NCBI GenBank assembly: GCA_031552535.1
Contig: JAVBMJ010000047.1
Coordinates: forward strand, 1-64,000
Length of the DNA: 64,000 bases
Reading direction: 5' to 3'
Origin: JAVBMJ01 sp031552535
GTDB taxonomy: Bacteria; Bacteroidota; Bacteroidia; Bacteroidales; Rikenellaceae
The notes below the pieces were generated by a model. The model was not told the origin of the DNA, did no database searches, and was given only the letters and a program-made list of their open reading frames with translations. Below, in pieces: positions 27,157 to 36,162 of this stretch. A program made the position numbers and the translations under genes. Each line of letters starts with the position of its first letter. The first letter of the stretch is position 1.

Positions 27157-27164
27157 TACCTTTG
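27157..27164 (+). promoter_or_regulatory. bamD -7 promoter element
   Basis: TACCTTTG, 30 bp upstream of the bamD start, matches the Bacteroidetes -7 consensus. It is preceded by a T-rich run rather than a clear TTTG. Confidence 0.55.
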
Positions 27165-27193
27165 CACGATATTGCCGTTTTAATATTTTACAG

Positions 27194-28015
27194 ATGAGAT
27201 TAACCAAAGGCAGCGCCGTAATTTTGTTGTCCGCAACAGCGATATTGTTCCTTGCCGGGTGCAGTGAATACAGTAAACTGCTCAAAACCCAGGACAACGA
27301 CCTTAAATACCGCAAGGCGATAGACTATTACAAGGCCAAAAAATACCAGAAGACGATACAGTTAATGAGCGACGTGAGCCACTTTTACACAGGAAGTGAG
27401 CGCGAAGACTCGGTAGCCTACTACTCCGGGGCGGCATTCTATAAAAGCGGCGACTGGGAAACGAGTTCCATCATCTTCGATGAATTCCGCCGTAAATTCG
27501 GCCGCAGTCCGTTTATCGAGGATGTGGAATACATGTATGCCATGGGGTTCTACTATTCGTCGCCCGCACCCGAACGCGACCAGACGATGACCCAGCGCGC
27601 AATGGTCTCGATACGCGAATACCTCGACCGCTATCCCAACTCGACGCAAAAAGAGCAGATGAACGGCTACCTGAAAGAGTTGCAGCAGAAGCTCTACGAC
27701 AAGTCGTATGTCAATGCGAAGACGTATTACAAGATACATAAATATAAATCGGCTGTGGTGGCGATCAAAAACGCGCTCGCCCAGTACCCCGAAACCACCC
27801 ACCGCGAGGAGTTGATGTACCTGATAGCCAAGTCGCGTTACCTTCTTGCCTACCACAGTATAGAGGAGTTGCAGACCGACCGCTATTTGGATATGATGGA
27901 TGCTTATTATAACTTTGTGGCAGAGTTTCCCGACAGCAAATACGGCAAGGAACTCGACAAGATGATGGCCAACGCCAAAGAGCATATTGCAAAAACCAAA
28001 ACGGAAGAAGAATAA
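27194..28015 (+). CDS. bamD: Outer membrane protein assembly factor BamD
   Basis: The product is the lipoprotein component of the Bam complex that inserts beta-barrels. The signal ends in FLAGC. The mature protein (about 250 residues) is built of TPR repeats: YRKAIDYYKAKKYQKTIQLM, SVAYYSGAAFYKSGDWETSS and SIREYLDRYPNSTQKEQMNG. The TPR and DUF-like C-terminal part matches the Bacteroidetes BamD family in length. It begins a run that continues with rpoZ, coaBC and recN, all rightward. Confidence 0.9.
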   Translation: MRLTKGSAVILLSATAILFLAGCSEYSKLLKTQDNDLKYRKAIDYYKAKKYQKTIQLMSDVSHFYTGSEREDSVAYYSGAAFYKSGDWETSSIIFDEFRRKFGRSPFIEDVEYMYAMGFYYSSPAPERDQTMTQRAMVSIREYLDRYPNSTQKEQMNGYLKELQQKLYDKSYVNAKTYYKIHKYKSAVVAIKNALAQYPETTHREELMYLIAKSRYLLAYHSIEELQTDRYLDMMDAYYNFVAEFPDSKYGKELDKMMANAKEHIAKTKTEEE

Positions 28016-28221
28016 CAGGATCATATAAGTAATGGATAAGAATTATTGTCGCATTATTTCGAGTCTGTTTTGGATTGGATTTGCCATTTTTGAGAGCGAG
28101 CTTAGCAGGGCTAAGTGAGTGATTCAAAGATGGTAAATACGGCCAAAAGAGACCGGAAGAGTGTGACAAAGAGCTTATGTATTACAAATTTAAATGTGTC
28201 GTTAATTTTTATCCATTACTT

Positions 28222-28542
28222 ATGGAAAGCAAACGTAATGCCGGGCCGAATAACACGATAACCCGCAAATTGACCGATCTCGATGCACAGACCGGCAACA
28301 TTTACGAATCTGTAGCAATCATATCCAAGAGGGCCAACCAGATATCGTCGGAGACAAAGCAGGAGTTGCAGCGCAAGCTCGCCGATTTCACCACTTCTAA
28401 CGACACCCTGGAGGAAGTTTTCGAGAACAGGGAACAGATCGAGATATCACGTCACTACGAGCGCCAGCCCAAAGCTACGATCACGGCCACCGAGGAGTTC
28501 CTTGACGGCAAGGTCTACTTCCGCGAAAACAAAACGGAATAA
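28222..28542 (+). CDS. rpoZ: DNA-directed RNA polymerase omega subunit (Bacteroidetes type)
   Basis: The 106-residue protein contains GNIYESVAIISKRANQIS and LEEVFENREQIEISRHYER, which match the Bacteroidetes omega/Rpb6-like family that supports assembly of RNA polymerase. ATG 28222 was chosen because MESKRNAGPNNTITRKLTDL begins the conserved part; an upstream in-frame start adds a non-conserved AT-rich stretch. It follows bamD at a 206-bp spacer and is followed by palindromic element A3. Confidence 0.88.
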   Translation: MESKRNAGPNNTITRKLTDLDAQTGNIYESVAIISKRANQISSETKQELQRKLADFTTSNDTLEEVFENREQIEISRHYERQPKATITATEEFLDGKVYFRENKTE

Positions 28543-28630
28543 ACCTCCCGTGGCACTGTCCGGGATCGAAAAGGGAACGGATATGGTGCCCTGCCAGGGT
28601 AAGAACAAGCGGTTGCCTGTAGGCGACGTA

Positions 28631-28797
28631 TAAGAAGCTGTTTTGAATTTATTAATCTCGTTCTTTTATTCTCTTTTCCGCGCTTTCCCGCGGTGTGATT
28701 CGTTAAATAGGGGCCGCTATTCGCCTCATCACACCGCGAGAAATCATCGGCAAAACAATATAAAATAATCTCGTTAACAAATCCAAACAGCTTCTAA
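28631..28797 (-). repeat. Palindromic mobile element, family A, copy 3
   Basis: A 161-bp element (28634-28794), GAAGCTG to CAGCTTC, with TAA on both sides, lies in the 355-bp spacer between rpoZ and coaBC. The inner stem CCGCGGTGTGAT pairs with ATCACACCGCGA. No gene is present in the spacer. Confidence 0.88.
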
Positions 28798-28897
28798 CAT
28801 ATCAGGAAAATATAATGGTTTCCACATCTAACTGCCGGAGGATTGTTGCAAATGCCGGATCATTTGCGCCGTTCCCCGGCTTTAATCGATTTTTGAG

Positions 28898-30103
28898 ATG
28901 CTTCGCGGACGAAAAGTAATTTTAGGTATAACAGGCAGTATTGCGGCATACAAGGCGGCTTTGCTGGTTCGGTTGTTTGTTAAGAACGGTGCCGAAGTAA
29001 GGGTTGTGATGACCCCGCTCGCCAGGCAGTTCATCACCCCGCTCACGATGGCAACACTGTCGAAGCATCCGATCATGGTGGAGTTTTTCGACCCCGAGAA
29101 CGGACAATGGAATTCCCACGTGTCGCTTGCCGAGTGGGCCGACGTGTTTGTCGTGGCTCCTGCTACAGCCAACACCATAGCCAAGATGGCCACAGGCATA
29201 GCGGACAACCTGTTGCTGACCACATTTCTGTCATCGAGGTGCCCTGTGATCGTATCGCCGGCCATGGACCTCGACATGTACGCCAACAGGATCACCCAGG
29301 CCAATATTGCGAAGTTGCGCGATATGGGAGTGGGGATCGTCGAACCCGAGGAGGGGGAGTTGGCCAGCGGGCTTTCGGGCAAGGGGCGCATGGCGGAGCC
29401 CGGGGAGATATTGTCGGCTGTAGAGGCCCTGTTCAGGGACAGCGACAGTATGAAGGGGATCGGGATTCTGGTTACCGCGGGGCCTACCGTCGAGGCCATC
29501 GACCCGGTGAGATATATCTCGAACCACTCTACGGGTAAAATGGGTTACGCCCTTGCCGGGGCATTGGCGGCACGCGGGGCCGATGTGACACTTGTATCGG
29601 GTCCCACGTCATTGACCACACCGGCGGGAGTCCGCAGGATTGATGTTGTGTCGGCCACAGATATGTACGAGGCTTCGCTGAAGGAGTTCCAGGGGGTGGA
29701 CGGAGCGATATTATGTGCCGCGGTGGCAGACTATACGCCTGCGGAGCCGAGCTCTTCGAAAATTAAGAAAAGTGACGGCGAAATGATGGTTTCATTGCGG
29801 CCCACTCTTGATATAGCAGTGGAACTCAATAAGGTGAAAGGCGGGAGGATGCTTGCGGGGTTTGCCCTTGAAAGCGACGACGAGATGCGTAACGCGACGG
29901 ATAAGATGCGTCGCAAGGGTTTCGATTTCATAGTTCTCAATTCGCTGAGGGACACCGGGGCTTGCTTTGGCGGCGACACCAACAAAGTTACCGTCATCGA
30001 ACGCGACGGGTGCGCTACGTCATACCCTCTGGTCACCAAAAAGGAGGCTGCCGAAGCAATAGCCGATACGGCGTGTAAATACCTGAAACGGCAGAAAATT
30101 TAA
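28898..30103 (+). CDS. coaBC: Phosphopantothenoylcysteine decarboxylase / phosphopantothenate-cysteine ligase
   Basis: This bifunctional coenzyme A biosynthesis enzyme is 401 residues long. The CoaC half (1-190) is a flavoprotein with GITGSIAAYKAALL, His74 in HVSLAEWAD and APATANT. The CoaB half has GILVTAGPTVEAIDPVRYIS, NHSTGKMGYALA and the KIKKSDG motif. Two CoaC positions are unusual: the catalytic PxMN motif reads PAMD (Asp124), and the region LACGxxGxGRM of E. coli reads LASGLSGKGRM, so the catalytic cysteine is Ser157. I recall PAMD in other Bacteroidetes, so this may be lineage-typical. recN follows after 11 bp. Confidence 0.93.
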   Translation: MLRGRKVILGITGSIAAYKAALLVRLFVKNGAEVRVVMTPLARQFITPLTMATLSKHPIMVEFFDPENGQWNSHVSLAEWADVFVVAPATANTIAKMATGIADNLLLTTFLSSRCPVIVSPAMDLDMYANRITQANIAKLRDMGVGIVEPEEGELASGLSGKGRMAEPGEILSAVEALFRDSDSMKGIGILVTAGPTVEAIDPVRYISNHSTGKMGYALAGALAARGADVTLVSGPTSLTTPAGVRRIDVVSATDMYEASLKEFQGVDGAILCAAVADYTPAEPSSSKIKKSDGEMMVSLRPTLDIAVELNKVKGGRMLAGFALESDDEMRNATDKMRRKGFDFIVLNSLRDTGACFGGDTNKVTVIERDGCATSYPLVTKKEAAEAIADTACKYLKRQKI

Positions 30104-30114
30104 ATCCGACGACC

Positions 30115-31773
30115 GTGCTCCAGACATTATACGTTGAAAATTACGCCCTTATCGACAAGCTCGAATTGAAGCTCAGCGGCGGGCTCAATATCATTACCGG
30201 AGAGACCGGGGCGGGAAAGTCTATCCTGCTCGGGGCCCTGGGGTTGCTGTTGGGTAACCGTAGCGAGACGGGTTTAGCGAGGGATGGGGAACGTAATTGC
30301 ATTGTCGAGGGCACGTTCGGTATCGATGGCTACGGTCTGGAAGGTTTTTTCGAGGATAACGATCTCGACTACCAGCCTTCGACGGTCATACGCCGGGTGA
30401 TCACTCCGGCGGGTAAAAGTAGGGCTTACGTCAACGATCTTCCGGTTCAACTTACGGTCCTCAAGGAGTTGGGAACCGTACTCATAGATATACACTCGCA
30501 ACACCAGAACCTGTCGCTGGCCGACGAAGGGTTCCGCACAAAGATTGTCGACGCAATAGTTTCTCAACCCGTACTGGCGGAGAGATATGCGGCTGTGTAC
30601 CGCGAACTCAGGGCCACAGAGCGGGAATTGTCGGCATTGCGCGAAGAGGCCTCGAAGGGTGCACGCGACGAGGAGTACCTTCGTCACCAGTGCGAGGAAC
30701 TTGCCGCGGCCAGGTTGCGCGACGGCGAACAGGAGGAACTCGAAGCTGAGCTCTCGATCCTTGCAAATGCCGGAAGGATCGGAGAAACGCTCTCCGAAGT
30801 TGTAGGGGCGCTCGACGAGGAGGAGACAGGCATTCTTGCCCGGTTGAAAAATTCGGGGATGCAACTGCGCAAATTGGAGGACGCTTATCCGGCAGCCGCG
30901 GAGTTTGCAGGGCGCATCCATAGCGCGATGCTGGAATTGAAAGACCTGCTCACCGGAATGGAGCAGGAGTTGGGGCGGATAGAGGCCGACCCGGAGAAAT
31001 TACAACGGACCGACGAGCGCCTTGGCTTACTCTACTCGCTTCAGCAAAAACACCGGGCCGGGTCGGTGGCCGGACTGATATCCCTTTATGAGGACTACGG
31101 CGGGCGTCTTGCCACGATTGTCGGGGCTGAAGCTGCCATAGCAACGAAAGAAATCGCGGTCAGGCAACTTACCGAGGCTGCCGGAGCCCTCGCCGATGAA
31201 ATTACCGTTGCCAGGCGCCAGGCGGCCGGCATAATAAAACATGAGACGGAAACGATGCTTGCCGGACTGGGGATACCCGGGGCCCGGTTGGAGGTCGAAA
31301 TTACACAGTCGGTGGCGTTGCGTTCTTCGGGCCGCGACGTTGTACGGTTCCTGTTCTCCGCCACAAAGGACAACTCACCGCAACCGGCCGAGAAGGTCGC
31401 TTCGGGAGGTGAGCTTTCGCGCCTTATGCTGTCGGTGAAATCGCTGGTGTCGCGTTATACGCAACTGCCGACGATCATATTCGACGAGATAGACTCGGGG
31501 GTATCGGGACGCATAGCCGATGCCATGGGGGCTATCATTTCAACGCTTGCCGCTAACATGCAGGTCGTTACGATCACCCACCTGCCTCAGGTGGCTTCGC
31601 GCGGCGAGTCGCACTGGGTTGTTTACAAAGAGGAAGCCGATGGCCGCACACGCACCATGATCCGTCCGCTGGCTCAGGAAGAGCGCATCGACGAGATCGC
31701 CAAAATGCTCAGTGGCAGCACTGTCACCTCTGCCGCAATCGAACAGGCCCGCCTGCTGCTTGGCAGGCAATAG
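30115..31773 (+). CDS. recN: DNA repair protein RecN
   Basis: The SMC-like ATPase for double-strand-break repair is 552 residues. It has Walker A GETGAGKSILLG at about residue 29, a long coiled coil (about 150-360), the ABC signature SGGELSRLML at about 430, and Walker B PTIIFDEIDSGVSG. The start is GTG at 30115, read as LQTLYVENYALIDKLELKL; this position matches the family N-terminus. It is co-transcribed with coaBC. Downstream a small inverted pair (CCGGATT/AATCCGG, about 31780-31799) lacks a T-run. Confidence 0.95.
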   Translation: MLQTLYVENYALIDKLELKLSGGLNIITGETGAGKSILLGALGLLLGNRSETGLARDGERNCIVEGTFGIDGYGLEGFFEDNDLDYQPSTVIRRVITPAGKSRAYVNDLPVQLTVLKELGTVLIDIHSQHQNLSLADEGFRTKIVDAIVSQPVLAERYAAVYRELRATERELSALREEASKGARDEEYLRHQCEELAAARLRDGEQEELEAELSILANAGRIGETLSEVVGALDEEETGILARLKNSGMQLRKLEDAYPAAAEFAGRIHSAMLELKDLLTGMEQELGRIEADPEKLQRTDERLGLLYSLQQKHRAGSVAGLISLYEDYGGRLATIVGAEAAIATKEIAVRQLTEAAGALADEITVARRQAAGIIKHETETMLAGLGIPGARLEVEITQSVALRSSGRDVVRFLFSATKDNSPQPAEKVASGGELSRLMLSVKSLVSRYTQLPTIIFDEIDSGVSGRIADAMGAIISTLAANMQVVTITHLPQVASRGESHWVVYKEEADGRTRTMIRPLAQEERIDEIAKMLSGSTVTSAAIEQARLLLGRQ

Positions 31774-31980
31774 CCATATCCGGATTGCACAAGAATCCGG
31801 TGGTTACCCCGGAGCCCTATCTTGGGTAATGAGGTAAGGCAATGATGCTGCAAAAAGGCGCCGTACCCGACATGGTATCGCTTTGACATAACGGCCTAAT
31901 TTGACATAACGGCCCAGAAAACTCTACACTACGCTATTGTTGCGGGGGATGCGTGACAGCCGTGGTCTGAATGACAAGCG

Positions 31981-33102
31981 TTATTTTATCCGCAGTCGCT
32001 TGCCTATCTGCAGTTTGGTTTTGGTCGTGATGCCGTTCAACCGGCATATCTGGTTGACAGATACTCCGTACTTCATGGCTATCTTGCCGAGCATATCGCC
32101 CGAACGTATCGTATGATAGACCGCGTTGTTAGGCCCCACTGTCGCACCTTTTGCCACTGCGGCCCTGGCCTGCTGCTGTTTTTCCTCATCCTTCTGCTGC
32201 GCCTGTGCTATGCGTTCGAGTATGTCTACCGATGTCGAGTCGTCGCTCTCGGCGGCGATCAGGCTGAAACCTTCCAGCACATCATCCTCCTCCAGTTGGT
32301 CCGAAGCGCGCGAATGGATGTTGAAATAACGTTTATCGAGTGCAAAGGTCTGATAGCGGATCTGGCCCGTTTCGAAGTCGAACAACCGCTCCGGGTCGAA
32401 AGTCTGGTCGCAATAGCGTGTCTCGAAATGGAGGTGCGGTCCCCGGCTACGCCCGGTATTACCCCCGAATCCTATGACCTGTCCTGATTTGACGTACTCG
32501 CCCGCTTCGACATTTCGTTTGGTCAGGTGTGCATGCCATGTCTCCAATCCATTGGGATGCCTTAGTATAACCAGATTCCCGAATCCCCCGGTGTTGTATT
32601 TCGAATAACGCACCCGTCCGTCGAAAGCCGCATAGATCGGTTCGCCGGTCTTAAGAGGCACATCCACTCCATTGTGGTTCCGGCGGCCGCGCGGTCCGTA
32701 TTTAGAGAACACCTTGCCCTGAATCGGGGTGTGGAACCGGCTAAGATCGTCGAACAGCTTCAACTCCACTACAGAAGGCAGACTCGCCAACTCTATCGTA
32801 CGGTAGGCAAACACCTGCGTCGTATCCCAATGCTCACGATACACCTTCAGGTTTTTCATCTCGGCAGCGAGCCCCGGACGATAATAACTCCATGTATTAT
32901 TGCTGAAGATTATCACCTTTGTTTGCGGATCGGACGTTTGTAACGTATCGACCGGGCGTTGTGGAAGATCTTCGAGTTTTGGGGCAACGTGTGTCGACGC
33001 CGTTTTTTTTCGCTTTTTCGGTGCCGCCCCGGCCGCCTGAACCGACATACCGCCCGTCGATACGAGCAAAATAAGAACCAACAACCTGTGTCCGTATTTC
33101 AT
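31981..33102 (-). CDS. M23 metallopeptidase with C-terminal LysM domain
   Basis: The secreted murein hydrolase or activator has 373 residues: a signal peptide, an M23 domain (NHNGVDVPLKTGEPIYAAFDG with the zinc His and Asp, HAHLTKRNV, and HLHFETRYC as the last zinc motif) and a single LysM at the C-terminus (YHTIRSGDMLGKIAMKYGVS..QICRLNGI). It should act on peptidoglycan cross-links in the periplasm. ATG 33102 is preferred; an in-frame TTG at 33117 would add five residues. It is convergent with recN. Confidence 0.92.
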   Translation of the reverse strand: MKYGHRLLVLILLVSTGGMSVQAAGAAPKKRKKTASTHVAPKLEDLPQRPVDTLQTSDPQTKVIIFSNNTWSYYRPGLAAEMKNLKVYREHWDTTQVFAYRTIELASLPSVVELKLFDDLSRFHTPIQGKVFSKYGPRGRRNHNGVDVPLKTGEPIYAAFDGRVRYSKYNTGGFGNLVILRHPNGLETWHAHLTKRNVEAGEYVKSGQVIGFGGNTGRSRGPHLHFETRYCDQTFDPERLFDFETGQIRYQTFALDKRYFNIHSRASDQLEEDDVLEGFSLIAAESDDSTSVDILERIAQAQQKDEEKQQQARAAVAKGATVGPNNAVYHTIRSGDMLGKIAMKYGVSVNQICRLNGITTKTKLQIGKRLRIK

Positions 33103-33734
33103 AAGATATTTTTTCAACCTGGCCGGTCCGGATCGTCTTACGCAAGTGTAGGAGTTATATCCTGGAACGGGCCGTAAATAAGAAAATAAACGTTGCCATG
33201 ACCGTAATATTGCACGACTGATTGAAAATCCGTTCTGTTTTCATGATAAAATGTAATGGAAGCCGCAGACGCCGCACCTTCCGGTATTACTCTTTCCGGG
33301 CACGGCCGGGAAACAAGTTCTTGTCCTGTCTCGCGGTTTTCACTATCTTTACACAGAAAAATCAGACAGACTCTCAACAATACAGTTGCAATGGGCAAGC
33401 ATACAGCCATGAGTCATTGCTGTCGTATACGTCTCTTCCGGTTTCCGGACACAGTCCGGATGGCATTTTACAAAGGTACAAAATTTAAAGGATTATGCAG
33501 GGATCTCCTGCCAGAAACTGTTTAAATTCGCATGAAAGGGCTAGAAGCTGTTTGGATTTGTTAACGAGATTATTTTATATCGTTTTGCCGATGATTTTTC
33601 GCGGTGGGATGAGGCGAATAGCGGCCCCTATTTAACGAATAACACCGCGGGAAAGCGCGGAAAAGAGAATAAAAGAACGAAATTAATAAATTCAAAACAG
33701 CTTCTTATAGTTCGAATCAGGTAAAATATACGGT
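33103..33734. other. Spacer upstream of the GH89 gene
   Basis: No credible gene. It contains a -7-like TACCTTTG on the minus strand (33471-33478) that could serve the M23 gene at a distance, a partial mini palindrome (33516-33535), and palindromic element A4. Short ORFs here lack features. Confidence 0.5.
33541..33707 (+). repeat. Palindromic mobile element, family A, copy 4
   Basis: A 161-bp element (33544-33704), GAAGCTG to CAGCTTC, is flanked by CTA at the left and TTA at the right, a target duplication with one change. It ends 27 bp before the GH89 start codon, and no TAnnTTTG box lies between. Confidence 0.86.
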
Positions 33735-35960
33735 ATGTTTAAGGTAATCATTATCGCGGCGGGGCTTATGATGGCATCCGTACCGCTGTTTGCAGTAGAG
33801 CCGTCCTCTTCCGGCGCCTTTCCGCATCCCGGGGGCTTGCAGGCGCCGGAAGAGTTGCAGGCGCCATCGCGCTATGCGCAGGAAAAGGCGGTGGCCGGAC
33901 TTGCGGCGAGGATCATGCCCGGTCACGGCAATCAACTCGTTTTCAGGATAAAACCCGCGGGGCGGGGGCGCTACTTCAAGGTATACTCTTCCAGGGGCAA
34001 AGTTACCATAGAGGCCGACTGCGCGGTGAGCGCCGCCTGTGGCCTGAGGCGTTATATGCAGCAATACCTCGGGGCGTCGGTTACGTGGAACGATTTCACG
34101 CCGCGCGTTGCGGAACGCCTGCCGCTTCCTGTCAAACCCGTGACGGGTGAAAGTCCCTATGGGTTTGTGACATATATGAACTACTGCACGTTCGGCTACA
34201 CCACCGCTTACTGGGACTGGCAACGATGGGAACAGGAGATCGACTGGATGGCGCTGCACGGTGTCACTGCTCCGCTGGCCATGACCGGGACCGAGGTGGT
34301 ATGGCGGCGGTTCCTTGTGCGGGCGGGCTACAGCGACGACCAGGCGCGGCGGTTCCTGCCCGGAGCCTCCTACCTGCCGTGGTTCCACATGGCCAACATG
34401 AGTGCGCTCGGCGGCCCGGCGGCCGACGAGTGGTTCGGGCGCCAGGAAGCGTTGCAGCACCGCATAGTGGAGCGGATGCGTTCGCTGGGCATGGAGCCTG
34501 TGTTCCAGGGATATTGCGGCTTCGTCCCGGCCGGTTTCGGCGAACGTTTCCCCGCAACGAAGGTCGTCGACCAGGGCGAGTGGTTCGGCTTTGTGCGACC
34601 GGCGCTGCTGTCGCCGCTCGACCCCGAATTCGAACGTCTGGCTAAGATATGGTACGAGGAGTACGACGCGCTCTACGGCAAGACGCGTTACTACGGCGGC
34701 GACCTCTTCCACGAGGGGGGACGCAAAGCCGACCTCGATGTCACGGCGTGCGTCAGGGCCGTGGGCGCCGGGATGAGGCGCCATAACCCGCAGGCGGTAT
34801 GGATCGTGCAGGGTTGGCAGGATAACCCCACCCACGAAATATTGGCCGGCCTCGACCCGCGGCACTCATTGGTGATCGAACTCTGCGGCGAATACTGGCA
34901 CCGCTGGCTCGACCGCGGCGGCTACGAAGGCATTCCCTGGGCGTGGTCGTGCATCTCGAACTGGGGCGGCAACACGGGGCTCCACGGGCGGCTCGACATC
35001 ATCGCCAGCCACCCCGCCCGGGCGCTGAACGACCCTGCCGCCTGCGGCACTTACTCCGGCATCGGCTTCACACCCGAAGGCATAGAGACCAACCCCATCG
35101 TGGCCGAATTGTGGAGCGACATGGTGTGGAGCCGCGAGCCGGTAGCTGTCGACCGGTGGCTCGCGGGCTACGTCCGCTACCGCTACGGCAGTGACTTGCC
35201 GTGTCTGCTACAGGCCTGGCAAGGATTTCACGCCACCGCCTACGGCAGCTACAAAGATGGCCGCCAACCTTCGGAGTCGATCTTCTGCGCCGAGCCATCG
35301 CTCGACGCCGACCGGGTTTCGGAGTGGAGCAGTTGTGCCATACACTACGACCATGCGCAGTTCGAAGCATCATGCGCCGAATTTCTGGAGGCGGCACGGG
35401 CGTTGCGCGACAACCCCGGGTACTGCTACGACGCCGTCGACGCCGTGCGCCAATGCATCTCCAACCGCGGTCTCAAGACCTGGCGTGCGGTGCAGGCGGC
35501 ATGGGCGGCGCGCGACCGCGAGGCCTTCGACCACCAGACGGAACTGTTCCTGCGGCTCATCCTGCTCGACGACAAACTCCTGCGCAGCCACCCGGCATTC
35601 TGCCTCGACCACTGGTTGCAGGAAGCACGCGACGCCGGCACGAACACGGCGCAAAGCAACCGCTACGAACTCTACAGCCGCATGCTGCTCACATCGTGGA
35701 GCGACACCGGCACCGACCTCAACGACTACGCCCACCGCGAGTGGGGCGGAATGCTGGGGACATACTACCACGGCCGCTGGCAGCTCTTCTTCAACTACCT
35801 CGACCGGGCGTGGTACGACGACACACTACCGCCGCCCGACACCTTCGGATACACCCGCAACTGGCTCTACAAATCCCTCAAAGGAGACATCGAGCCATCG
35901 GGCACAAACCCCGCCGACACCGCCGCAGAGATATTCCGGCAGCTAAAAACATTGAAATGA
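33735..35960 (+). CDS. Alpha-N-acetylglucosaminidase (GH89)
   Basis: The 741-residue secreted glycosidase resembles human NAGLU and would remove terminal alpha-GlcNAc, for example from host mucin or glycosaminoglycan. It has a signal peptide (MFKVIIIAAGLMMASVPLFA), an N-terminal GH89 domain, then the catalytic barrel with NYCTFGYTTAYWDWQRWEQE, HGVTAPLAMTGTEVVWRRFL, FQGYCGFVPAGFGERFP, GGDLFHEGG and WAWSCISNWGGNTGLHG, and the helical C-terminal domain. Family members use two Glu residues; HEGG is one likely site. It has no SusCD neighbours, so it is probably a solitary housekeeping hydrolase of the gut niche. Confidence 0.93.
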   Translation: MFKVIIIAAGLMMASVPLFAVEPSSSGAFPHPGGLQAPEELQAPSRYAQEKAVAGLAARIMPGHGNQLVFRIKPAGRGRYFKVYSSRGKVTIEADCAVSAACGLRRYMQQYLGASVTWNDFTPRVAERLPLPVKPVTGESPYGFVTYMNYCTFGYTTAYWDWQRWEQEIDWMALHGVTAPLAMTGTEVVWRRFLVRAGYSDDQARRFLPGASYLPWFHMANMSALGGPAADEWFGRQEALQHRIVERMRSLGMEPVFQGYCGFVPAGFGERFPATKVVDQGEWFGFVRPALLSPLDPEFERLAKIWYEEYDALYGKTRYYGGDLFHEGGRKADLDVTACVRAVGAGMRRHNPQAVWIVQGWQDNPTHEILAGLDPRHSLVIELCGEYWHRWLDRGGYEGIPWAWSCISNWGGNTGLHGRLDIIASHPARALNDPAACGTYSGIGFTPEGIETNPIVAELWSDMVWSREPVAVDRWLAGYVRYRYGSDLPCLLQAWQGFHATAYGSYKDGRQPSESIFCAEPSLDADRVSEWSSCAIHYDHAQFEASCAEFLEAARALRDNPGYCYDAVDAVRQCISNRGLKTWRAVQAAWAARDREAFDHQTELFLRLILLDDKLLRSHPAFCLDHWLQEARDAGTNTAQSNRYELYSRMLLTSWSDTGTDLNDYAHREWGGMLGTYYHGRWQLFFNYLDRAWYDDTLPPPDTFGYTRNWLYKSLKGDIEPSGTNPADTAAEIFRQLKTLK

Positions 35961-35962
35961 TC

Positions 35963-36161
35963 CCCGGACGCACAGCGTCTTTCGATATTACTTTCCGGCA
36001 ACACCCCCTTCGTCCCGGAGACGCACAGCGCCTTTCGATATTACTTTCCGGCAACACCCCCTTCGTCCCGGAGACGCACAGCGTCTTTCGATATTACTTT
36101 CCGGCAACACCCCCTTCGTCCCGGAGACGCACAGCGCCTTTCGACGCTGTGCGTCTCCGGG
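35963..36161. repeat. 53-bp tandem repeat ending in a perfect 17-bp hairpin
   Basis: Units start at 35963 (51 bp), 36014, 36067 and 36120, with a period of 53 bp. Each contains GGAGACGCACAGCG, TCGATATTACTTTCC and CAACACCCCCTTCG. The last, truncated unit turns into a perfect inverted repeat: 17 bp (36120-36136), an 8-base loop, then the complement (36145-36161). The array fills the spacer between the convergent GH89 and gltA genes and could act as a two-way terminator. The units also belong to the dispersed GACGC-TGCGTC palindrome family. Confidence 0.9.
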
Positions 36162-36162
36162 A

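Noticed and set aside
33138..33410. 90-codon minus-strand ORF upstream of the M23 peptidase
   Set aside because: No family pattern; it overlaps the probable leader of the M23 gene. A -7-like box at 33471 could serve either, so it cannot be fully excluded.
35191..35946. 251-codon frame inside the GH89 gene
   Set aside because: Alternative frame of the glycosidase, made almost entirely of Thr/Ala/Arg/Ser.
35963..36161. CRISPR-like spacing of the 53-bp units
   Set aside because: The whole unit repeats without variable spacers, so this is a tandem repeat and not a CRISPR array.
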